NCBI GenBank assembly: GCA_945837185.1
Contig: CAMAMZ010000041.1
Span: 1 to 15,022, forward strand
From: an uncultured Bacteroidales bacterium
GTDB lineage: Bacteria > Bacteroidota > Bacteroidia > Bacteroidales > Bacteroidaceae
Length of the DNA stretch: 15,022 bases
Direction: 5' to 3'
Both the position numbers and the translations under genes were made by a program. The notes below the pieces were generated by a model. The model did not search any database. It was not told the origin of the DNA and worked only from the letters and a program-made list of their open reading frames with translations. This document shows positions 1 to 5,679 of this stretch, piece by piece; position 1 is the stretch's first letter, and every line of letters starts with the position of its first letter.

Positions 1-1
1 A

Positions 2-85
2 TACCGCAAACAGATCTTCAAAAAGCTTGATGTGGTTTCCATGCCGCAAGCCGTTTCCGTCGCAACTTTCTTCCGCCTCATATAA
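2..85 (+). CDS. 3' end of a probable LuxR/NarL-type DNA-binding regulator (partial)
   Basis: Frame 2 is open from the window edge to TAA at 83-85 and gives 27 residues, beginning YRKQIFKKLDVVSMPQAVSV. The pattern (basic residue, IFKKL, then V, then xxAVSVA) fits the recognition helix and last helix of a LuxR-type helix-turn-helix, where family members read roughly HRKNIYRKLGVSSRAEAV. If so, this is the C-terminal tail of a response regulator or LuxR-like transcription factor that lies mostly outside the window. The evidence is short: only about 25 residues are visible and nothing upstream can be checked, so the family call is an inference from motif resemblance. Confidence 0.5.
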   Translation, partial: YRKQIFKKLDVVSMPQAVSVATFFRLI

Positions 86-114
86 CCATACCATTCCCCT
101 CTCATGCAAAAATC

Positions 115-138
115 CTCCTCTCACCTTAGGAAGAGGAG
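115..138 (-). terminator. Small hairpin, possible weak terminator
   Basis: CTCCTCT at 115-121 pairs with AGAGGAG at 132-138, with a 10-base loop. Read on the - strand, the hairpin is followed almost at once by five T residues; on the + strand no T run follows. It could stop - strand readthrough or mark the end of the + strand regulator gene. The seven-pair stem is modest. Confidence 0.3.
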
Positions 139-160
139 TCACATAATACTACTTACTTTT

Positions 161-250
161 CAGAGAGGATATACTTCCTGGGCAAAGTAAGTATATCTTC
201 TCTGGCAAAGTAAGTATATCTTCTCTGGCAAGGTAAGTATATCTTCTCTG
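161..250. repeat. Three tandem 23-base repeats plus inverted partial copy
   Basis: A 23-base unit beginning GGCAAAGTAAG and ending CTTCTCT occurs head to tail at 181-203, 204-226 and 227-249. Copies 1 and 2 are identical; copy 3 differs by one base (A to G near its start). Bases 161-176 are the reverse complement of the unit's 3' part over 16 positions with one mismatch, so they can pair with 189-204 across a 12-base loop, or with the matching part of copies 2 or 3. The unit length is not a multiple of three, so this is not a protein repeat. The function is unknown. Confidence 0.85.
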
Positions 251-342
251 AAAAAGGAGTTCTCATCATGGCGAGTGCACAAAAAAAAACAATACATTTT
301 ACGGATGCCATTATTGGCTGTGGAAGATGGGGAAAAAGGCCA

Positions 343-373
343 TAAAATAAAAAAAGGGACTCCGCCGAGTCCC
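343..373 (-). terminator. Intrinsic terminator, - strand
   Basis: GGGACTC at 356-362 and GAGTCCC at 367-373 form a perfect seven-pair, GC-rich stem with a four-base loop. On the - strand it is followed by a long T-rich tract (positions 355 down to about 343). It ends the candidate short transcript and would also stop readthrough from the large - strand gene whose stop codon is at 490. Confidence 0.85.
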
Positions 374-412
374 AATCTTTGTTAACCTTAAATCTAATAC
401 CATGAAAAACAC
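345..412 (-). ncRNA. Candidate short transcript (sRNA or attenuated leader), about 65-70 nt
   Basis: A - strand promoter at 417-448 should start transcription near 410-413, and a strong intrinsic terminator lies at 343-373, so the transcript would be about 65-70 nt and end in the terminator hairpin. The stretch between, which reads on the - strand as GTGTTTTTCATGG followed by an AT-rich block ending in AACAAAGATTGG, resembles a leader I believe recurs in other Bacteroidales intergenic regions; that is from memory and unverified. No gene follows on the - strand within the window, so a free-standing sRNA is as plausible as an attenuator for something to the left. Promoter, terminator and spacing are seen; the RNA itself is inferred. 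Confidence 0.5.
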
Positions 413-416
413 GGTG

Positions 417-448
417 CAAAGGTAGAGAGATTTTGCAACACCTCCAAA
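417..448 (-). promoter_or_regulatory. Bacteroidetes-type promoter for the short transcript
   Basis: On the - strand, TTTG (448-445) is separated by exactly 20 bases from TACCTTTG (424-417), a perfect match to the Bacteroidetes sigma consensus of -33 TTTG and -7 TAnnTTTG. It sits just beyond the stop codon of the preceding gene and points towards the terminator at 343-373. Confidence 0.8.
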
Positions 449-489
449 CATTAGAAACCTTTTTTTTTGCTAAGACTATGTTTTTTGAC

Positions 490-3444
490 CTATGTCAATA
501 CCACTCCCTCTTGTTTTTTACCATCCATTAAAATGCGCAAAGGTTTCTCAAATCGAACGCATCTCACGAATCGCGTTTCCTCTATAGCCGGCATGGCATC
601 CAGCCATTCTGCGCGGAAAATACCACCCGCACGGGAATCGATAGTAAAATATCCGACCCCGAAACTGGTGAGGTTCTGGAAGAAATGAGTTCCCTGACTG
701 GGATCAACATGATAGTTCTTTAAAGCCACTTCCGCAATGACCTGCGCTGCACTGATATGTGGCCACTTGACAGGAATACCCAACCAAGGGTCGCTGGAGC
801 CCCATCGTCCCGGTCCTATCAACACATAGCCCCTCCCCTCTGCCAGATAACGCCGATTGATGCGTTCTATCTCATCGGCAATGGCAGGATTATGCATGGC
901 TGTAAAATTATCGTCTGTCTTAACATACACCACATCGGTCACTTCATCGTTGATACCATGCCCCAACGACTGATGCGAGCGCAAGAGGCACCGTTCATCG
1001 GGTATGGCAGACAGATCCTCTTCCAACATCTGTTTAGAGTCGACAATCGGACGAATCTGCAACAAGTAAAGCGCACCTGTTCTGTCGGCATTAAGATTAC
1101 AAGCAAACTCCACTTCTACAGGGCGTCGCATCTCTCCAGCCCCATATTGCATCGTCAACTGCAATAATTCAGGGAGCGGGAACACGCCTTGCTGCAAGAC
1201 ACCTGAGAAGGTGATGACCTTGCGCCCGCCTTCATAGATGCCATCTCGTATCACCTGGTCGTAAGGATCATAGGTGGAGGCTATATAGGTGAGGGACCCG
1301 TCTGCCACAGCTTCTTTCACCTTGAGTTTACGGATATTGAAGCCATCATCCACCTGGAAATCCTCACCCACATGACGCATGTCCAAAGCATAGAATTGTG
1401 TCTGTGTCTCACGCAGGGCCGTTTCCAACTCACTTGTCTGCAACACCTGATGAGGATGGTAGGGAGAAACGCGCAGCGTTTGTCCACCATCAACAATATA
1501 TTTGCCCAAACCCAATGCCAAGGAAGCTATTCCCTCTTCGGCCTTTTCGTCGCCTATGGGATAGTAGTTGAGCGAGCGCAGCACACCACTGAAATTAGGA
1601 TAATAGCAGTCGCCATACTGCCTGCCCACCACTTCCTGCAGAATGACAGCCATTTTCTCCTGATCTATGACATTGCGGGTGGCAGTCATATAGGCTTTGG
1701 AATCTTGGTAGAACACCGACGCATACACACCCTTGATGGCACATGCCAACATTTGCAGCATGGCATACTTGTCTTTGAGATAGGGAATCATATAGGTGGA
1801 ATAGACACCGGCAAAAGGTTGGTAGTGGGCATCCTCCAACAACGATGAAGAGCGAATGGCGATAGGACTCTGCGTTGCTTCGAAGAAAGCGAAGAAATCA
1901 CCGATAAACTCATCTGGCAACTGTGCCCTCAAAAAATGACGCAGTATTTCATCGTCGGAAGCATCACTGAGTGCAATCTGATAGAGATTGTTCTGTTCCA
2001 TAAACTGGTCAAACAAATCTGTACACAGCACCACCGTCTTGGGTATCTGTACGGTCACTCCTTCAAACTGTCCGAAGTCAGGGTGCCGCTTGATAATATT
2101 ATCAAGGAAAGCCAAGCCACGCCCTTTTCCTCCTAATGAACCTTCACCGATACGGGCGAAATGACTGAAACGGTCGAATTTCTTTCGGTCGAACACCGCG
2201 ACAACACCTTGGTTCTTGATATGGCGGTACTGCACTATGGCATCATAGATAATCTGTCGATGTGCATCAACATCCTGCAGCTTATGCCACGTGATATCTT
2301 TCAGGAAAGCTGAAACGGGGAAGATGGCGCGCGCAGAAAGCCAACGGCTTGTATGGTTGCGGCTGATGTGGTAGAGCATGGAGTCGTTGGGTATCTTAAA
2401 GATATTGTCCTGCAACTCCTTGAGATTATGAATACGCACAATCTCCTCTCTTGTATGAGGGTCGCGGAAGATAAAGTCGCCAAAGCCCATATGCTCTTCC
2501 ATCAACCGTCTCAGGTCGAGACTCATTTTCTTGGAGTTCTTGTCGACAAAGTAAAAACCTTCCGCTTCAGCCTTGGCCCTATTCTCCGATTCGGAACTCT
2601 CCATGATGAGCGGCACATACTCGTTCTGGCTACGTATGGAACGCAAGAGTTTCACGCCCGCCTCGGCGTCTTTCGTGCCATTCATGGGGAAACGGGCATC
2701 GCTGATAACACCCAACACATTGTCGGCATAACGCTCATACACGGCCATTGCCTCTTCGTAACTGCGGGCCAACACCACTTTTGGACGTCCACGCATACGC
2801 AAAGTGGCCGCATGGCGGTTTAACGCCTCGGTTGAGAAACGCTGGCTCTGCAGCAGGATATAATTATATAGGTTAGGAAGGATGGAACTATAGAAACGGA
2901 TGCTGTCCTCTACCAAGAGGATGAGTTGCACACCGGCTTCTTCTATGTCGTGCTCCAGATTCATCTTGTCTTCCATCAGCTTGATGACGGAGAGGATGAG
3001 GTTGGTGTTGCCCAACCAACAGAACACATAATCGAAAATCGACAAATCTTCATCCTGCATGCGGCGTGTGATGCCATGGGAGAAAGGAGTGAGCACCACA
3101 CAAGGAATATGGGGGAAGAGTTCCTTCACGCCCCGAGCCACCGTAAACGCATCATTATCGGCATTGCCCGGCATGCAGATAACAAGGTCGATACGGGTTG
3201 TCTCCAAAATACGTTTAGCCTCATCGATCGTACTCACCTGCGTGAAGGTGGGTGGATAGCGTAAGCCCAACTCCATGTATTCATTATAGATTTTCTCTTC
3301 TATACGCCCGTCGTCCTCCAACATAAAGGCATCGTAGGGGTTTGCCACTATCAACACATTGTAGATGCGACGCATCATCAGGTTGACGAAACTCACGTCT
3401 TTCAGATAAAAGCGATTCCACTGAGGGGGAACAATATTCTCCAT
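490..3444 (-). CDS. PEP synthase-like ATP-grasp protein with two receiver-like domains
   Basis: Predicted cytoplasmic protein of 984 residues, matching a family conserved in Bacteroidales and often labelled phosphoenolpyruvate synthase or PEP/pyruvate-binding protein. Residues about 26-166 form a receiver-like domain with Met91 at the expected phospho-Asp position. Residues about 172-305 form a second receiver with intact features: acidic pair Glu179/Asp180, phospho-acceptor Asp249 in VISD, and Lys302. From about 430 comes a PPDK/PEP-synthase-type nucleotide-binding domain with GSLGGKGRG, RSSSLLEDA (about 531-539) and FAGVYST. I see no swivelling phospho-histidine domain and no PEP-binding TIM barrel, so true PEP synthase activity is doubtful. 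The ATG at 3444 is preferred because AAAGGAG lies eight bases upstream and the family begins near the motif FYLKD; an in-frame ATG at 3501 falls inside the leader hairpin. Family identity is strong; the biochemical role is unknown. Confidence 0.9.
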   Translation of the reverse strand: MENIVPPQWNRFYLKDVSFVNLMMRRIYNVLIVANPYDAFMLEDDGRIEEKIYNEYMELGLRYPPTFTQVSTIDEAKRILETTRIDLVICMPGNADNDAFTVARGVKELFPHIPCVVLTPFSHGITRRMQDEDLSIFDYVFCWLGNTNLILSVIKLMEDKMNLEHDIEEAGVQLILLVEDSIRFYSSILPNLYNYILLQSQRFSTEALNRHAATLRMRGRPKVVLARSYEEAMAVYERYADNVLGVISDARFPMNGTKDAEAGVKLLRSIRSQNEYVPLIMESSESENRAKAEAEGFYFVDKNSKKMSLDLRRLMEEHMGFGDFIFRDPHTREEIVRIHNLKELQDNIFKIPNDSMLYHISRNHTSRWLSARAIFPVSAFLKDITWHKLQDVDAHRQIIYDAIVQYRHIKNQGVVAVFDRKKFDRFSHFARIGEGSLGGKGRGLAFLDNIIKRHPDFGQFEGVTVQIPKTVVLCTDLFDQFMEQNNLYQIALSDASDDEILRHFLRAQLPDEFIGDFFAFFEATQSPIAIRSSSLLEDAHYQPFAGVYSTYMIPYLKDKYAMLQMLACAIKGVYASVFYQDSKAYMTATRNVIDQEKMAVILQEVVGRQYGDCYYPNFSGVLRSLNYYPIGDEKAEEGIASLALGLGKYIVDGGQTLRVSPYHPHQVLQTSELETALRETQTQFYALDMRHVGEDFQVDDGFNIRKLKVKEAVADGSLTYIASTYDPYDQVIRDGIYEGGRKVITFSGVLQQGVFPLPELLQLTMQYGAGEMRRPVEVEFACNLNADRTGALYLLQIRPIVDSKQMLEEDLSAIPDERCLLRSHQSLGHGINDEVTDVVYVKTDDNFTAMHNPAIADEIERINRRYLAEGRGYVLIGPGRWGSSDPWLGIPVKWPHISAAQVIAEVALKNYHVDPSQGTHFFQNLTSFGVGYFTIDSRAGGIFRAEWLDAMPAIEETRFVRCVRFEKPLRILMDGKKQEGVVLT

Positions 3445-3484
3445 TCTATTTTCTCCTTTAAAATATTCATGAAGCCATGATTTG

Positions 3485-3509
3485 CGGAGCATGCCTTGCA
3501 CATGCTCCG
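3485..3509 (-). promoter_or_regulatory. Leader hairpin upstream of the PEP synthase-like gene
   Basis: CGGAGCATG (3485-3493) and CATGCTCCG (3501-3509) form a perfect nine-pair stem with a seven-base loop. It would lie in the 5' untranslated region, about 40 bases ahead of the chosen start codon. No T tract follows, so it is not a standard terminator; it could stabilise the mRNA or bind a regulator. Confidence 0.5.
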
Positions 3510-3526
3510 ACGCAGCTTAACTATTA

Positions 3527-3534
3527 CAAAGTTA
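3527..3534 (-). promoter_or_regulatory. Probable promoter -7 element of the PEP synthase-like gene
   Basis: TAACTTTG on the - strand matches TAnnTTTG. A clear -33 TTTG at the usual distance is not visible; the nearest candidate is a poor TTGA at 3554-3551. Transcription would begin near 3520, giving a leader of about 75 bases that contains the hairpin at 3485-3509. Confidence 0.5.
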
Positions 3535-3695
3535 ATAAAAAAAACACCTTTCAACCTCTCCCAATTACAATTATTTTTTGTGAAATGCGAGGATGCTATC
3601 TTGCCGGAAGCTTGAGAAGATACCATAACAAACGGAAACTTCTCTAAATTTTACCAAAAAGAAAGCCAAAGATGGCATTATTTTTAGAAAAACGC

Positions 3696-3726
3696 TTGGC
3701 GGTTCTAAAAGAAAACGCTATATTTG
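3696..3726 (+). promoter_or_regulatory. gdhA promoter
   Basis: TTGG (3696-3699), a 19-base spacer and TATATTTG (3719-3726) fit the Bacteroidetes promoter pattern. Transcription would start near 3733, about 47 bases before the gdhA ATG at 3780. This placement argues against the in-frame upstream ATG at 3672. Confidence 0.7.
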
Positions 3727-3779
3727 CCATACCAAATAACAAAAAGACAAAGACTACTAACAAGATTGAGATTACCGTT

Positions 3780-5117
3780 ATGGAAGTGGAAAAAATTATG
3801 CAGGCACTGGAACAAAAACATCCAGGTGAGCTTGAGTATCTGCAGGCTGTAAGAGAAGTACTGACTTCTATTAAAGATGTTTATAACCAGCATCCAGAGT
3901 TTGAAAAAGCAAAAATAGTAGAACGTATCGTCGAGCCAGAGCGCGTGCATACTTTCCGTGTGCCTTGGGTGGACGACCGGGGAGAGGTGCATGTAAACAT
4001 TGGCTATCGTGTGCAGTTCAACAGCGCCATCGGCCCTTATAAAGGAGGCTTACGGTTCCATCCGTCGGTAAACCTGTCAATCATGAAGTTCTTGGGCTTT
4101 GAGCAGACCTTCAAGAACGCCCTTACCACTTTACCAATGGGTGGCGCCAAAGGAGGTTCTGATTTTGCTCCTCGCGGACGTAGTGATGCGGAAATTATGC
4201 GTTTCTGTCAGGCCTTTATGGATGAGTTGTATCGCTATATTGGTCCTGACGAGGATGTTCCTGCAGGAGATATTGGTGTGGGCGGCCGAGAGATTGGTTA
4301 CTTGTTCGGAGAATACAAGAAGCTCACACACCGCTACGAAGGTGTCCTTACCGGTAAAGGTATGGAATGGGGCGGTTCAATCCTCCGCCCGGAAGCTACC
4401 GGCTATGGTGCATTGTATTTTGTTGACCATATCATGAAAGGTAAGGGATTGGAAATAGCAGGAAAGACCGTGGTGATTTCGGGCTTTGGCAATGTGGCAT
4501 GGGGAGCCGCCAAGAAGGCCACCCAGTTGGGCGCCAAGGTAATTACGATTAGTGGTCCTGATGGTTATATCCTTGACACGGAAGGTATCAGTGGCGAAAA
4601 GATTGAATATATGCTGGAGCTGCGTGCCAGTGGCAATGACATTTGCGCTCCTTATGCCGAAGAATTCCCTGGTGCAGTCTTTGTGGAAGGCAAGAAGCCT
4701 TGGGAGGTGAAGGCTGATATCTATCTGACATGCGCTACGCAGAATGAGCTTAACGGTGAGGATGCAGACAAGATACTTGCCAATCATCCGCTCTGTGTGG
4801 CAGAGGTGAGCAACATGGGATGCACAGCCGAAGCGGTTGACAAGTTTGTTGCTGCCCACCTGCCTTTCGCCCCAGGCAAAGCAGTGAATGCCGGTGGTGT
4901 TGCCACATCGGGCTTGGAAATGACCCAGAATTCGATTCGCTTGCATTGGAGCAAGGATGAAGTGGACGAGAAGTTACACTACATCATGCAATCGATTCAT
5001 GAACAATGCGTACAGTATGGCAAGGAACCCGACGGGTATATCAACTACGTGAAGGGTGCCAACATCGCTGGTTTCATGAAGGTGGCCAAAGCCATGCTCG
5101 CGCAAGGCATCGTGTAA
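3780..5117 (+). CDS. gdhA: Glutamate dehydrogenase, hexameric class
   Basis: Catalyses the reversible reductive amination of 2-oxoglutarate with ammonium to glutamate, a main route of ammonium assimilation in Bacteroidales, in the cytoplasm. The protein is 445 residues from the ATG at 3780, the usual length for hexameric bacterial enzymes. Visible motifs are the substrate region KGGLRFHP (88-95), PMGGAKGG with catalytic Lys124, PAGDIGVGGREIGYLFG with catalytic Asp164, and a Rossmann segment GFGNVAWGAA for the nicotinamide cofactor. The segment after the second beta strand, SGPDGYI, is of the Bacteroides/Prevotella GdhA type; cofactor preference cannot be settled by eye. A further 36 in-frame codons reach an ATG at 3672, but they lie across the promoter and lack family similarity. 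The next gene starts three bases after the stop, so the two are probably co-transcribed. Confidence 0.97.
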   Translation: MEVEKIMQALEQKHPGELEYLQAVREVLTSIKDVYNQHPEFEKAKIVERIVEPERVHTFRVPWVDDRGEVHVNIGYRVQFNSAIGPYKGGLRFHPSVNLSIMKFLGFEQTFKNALTTLPMGGAKGGSDFAPRGRSDAEIMRFCQAFMDELYRYIGPDEDVPAGDIGVGGREIGYLFGEYKKLTHRYEGVLTGKGMEWGGSILRPEATGYGALYFVDHIMKGKGLEIAGKTVVISGFGNVAWGAAKKATQLGAKVITISGPDGYILDTEGISGEKIEYMLELRASGNDICAPYAEEFPGAVFVEGKKPWEVKADIYLTCATQNELNGEDADKILANHPLCVAEVSNMGCTAEAVDKFVAAHLPFAPGKAVNAGGVATSGLEMTQNSIRLHWSKDEVDEKLHYIMQSIHEQCVQYGKEPDGYINYVKGANIAGFMKVAKAMLAQGIV

Positions 5118-5120
5118 TGT

Positions 5121-5594
5121 ATGCAATATAAAAAATATATAGTTTTTATACTCTGTATCGCTACCAGTCTTACCCTTCTGCAAGCACAGTCGCAGAAGGG
5201 CAAGGCTTCGTATTATTCCAAACGTTCAACAGGTTCGCGCACAGCAAGCGGTTCTCGCCTGCATCATGACAGCCTTACTTGCGCTCACCGCACCCACCCC
5301 TTCGGTTCGATGCTTAAGGTGACAAACATAAAAAATGGAAAGTGGGTTGTAGTGAAGGTTACAGACAGAGGTCCCTATGGTCGTGGACGCATCATAGACC
5401 TTTCCTGGCGTGCTGCCAAAGATTTGGATTTGCTGGCTCAAGGAGTAGGCATGGTAAAAGTGGAACTCCTGCCTGTACAGAAAGGCATTCCCTTCCGATC
5501 AGACGAGTCGGCCCATCTGCCGGAACTCGACTTTGAGATGGCAGAAAACGGGGGTAGCGTAGCGGGTGAATGGCAAGAAGAAAAAAAGAAGTAG
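5121..5594 (+). CDS. Secreted RlpA-like double-psi beta-barrel protein
   Basis: A 157-residue protein with an N-terminal signal peptide (hydrophobic to about residue 20, likely cut after LQA). Residues 27-117 form an RlpA-like double-psi beta barrel: GKASYY, TASGSRLHHDSLTCAHR, HPFGSMLKVTN, VTDRGPYGRGRIIDLS. RlpA proteins bind peptidoglycan, and some are lytic transglycosylases acting on denuded glycan strands. The Asp of the DRGP motif (Asp82) is present, but the Glu normally following TASG is Ser45, so catalysis is uncertain. There is no SPOR domain; the tail after 120 is short, acidic and ends in lysines. It starts three bases after gdhA with no ribosome binding site, which suggests co-transcription, although the functions look unrelated. 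Barrel assignment is strong; activity is open. Confidence 0.87.
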   Translation: MQYKKYIVFILCIATSLTLLQAQSQKGKASYYSKRSTGSRTASGSRLHHDSLTCAHRTHPFGSMLKVTNIKNGKWVVVKVTDRGPYGRGRIIDLSWRAAKDLDLLAQGVGMVKVELLPVQKGIPFRSDESAHLPELDFEMAENGGSVAGEWQEEKKK

Positions 5595-5625
5595 CACACT
5601 TTTTTCCTGATAGCGTACTACTTCT
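5581..5625 (-). terminator. Intrinsic terminator of the cutC-GH109 operon
   Basis: On the - strand a 13-pair stem (arms 5625-5613 and 5599-5587, two of the pairs G-U) with a 13-base loop is followed by six T residues and a pyrimidine-rich tract. On the + strand the two wobble positions become A-C mismatches, so the structure is built for - strand RNA. It lies across the last codons and stop of the rlpA-like gene, about 46 bases past the GH109 stop codon. Confidence 0.75.
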
Positions 5626-5639
5626 TCTCCTGTATCATA

Positions 5640-5679
5640 GTGTATGCGTATTTACACGCTTACACCTTACTTATTTTTT
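5640..5679 (+). terminator. Intrinsic terminator of the gdhA-rlpA transcript
   Basis: Bases 5640-5649 pair with 5656-5665 (nine of ten pairs) across a six-base loop. A T-rich stretch follows on the + strand, ending in six consecutive T residues at 5674-5679. The T tract overlaps the 3' end of the convergent GH109 gene. Confidence 0.65.

Larger units (their letters stand above)
86..489. other. 404-base stretch without a protein gene
   Basis: No convincing coding region is present; open frames on the - strand cross the tandem repeats with low-complexity translations and no family resemblance. The stretch contains a small hairpin at 115-138, a tandem/inverted repeat cluster at 161-250, a strong - strand terminator at 343-373 and a - strand promoter at 417-448. 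The latter two delimit a candidate short transcript. Bases 251-342 show nothing recognisable. Confidence 0.6.
3445..3779. other. Divergent control region between the PEP synthase-like gene and gdhA
   Basis: This 335-base interval contains the - strand promoter and leader hairpin of the large ATP-grasp gene (3485-3534) and the + strand promoter of gdhA (3696-3726). Bases 3540-3690 hold no recognisable gene or clear operator. An in-frame extension of gdhA reaches back to 3672, but that ATG lies upstream of the likely transcription start. Confidence 0.6.

Noticed and set aside
161..250. CRISPR array or plasmid iterons
   Set aside because: Repeats are directly adjacent with no spacers, there are only three, and no cas or replication gene is nearby.
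345..403. Short - strand peptide (MVLDLRLTKIG...) within the candidate sRNA as a leader peptide
   Set aside because: No ribosome site and no run of regulatory codons; the frame reads through the terminator stem. Conservation would be needed before calling it a leader peptide.
153..419. Open frame of 88 codons on the - strand crossing the tandem repeats
   Set aside because: Its start lies in the promoter/leader, it runs through a terminator hairpin and a 23-base repeat that shifts frame in each copy, and the translation shows no family resemblance.
401..424. + strand ATG followed by AAAAACACG as a gene start
   Set aside because: The frame stops after seven codons, and the segment is explained as the - strand promoter and leader.
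757..1167. Long + strand open frames within the ATP-grasp gene (also 1372-1848, 2353-2823)
   Set aside because: They lie antisense to a strongly conserved protein and their translations show no known motifs; they are shadows.
4377..4946. 189-codon - strand frame in gdhA
   Set aside because: It is the reverse shadow of the glutamate dehydrogenase cofactor domain; no start signals or family similarity.
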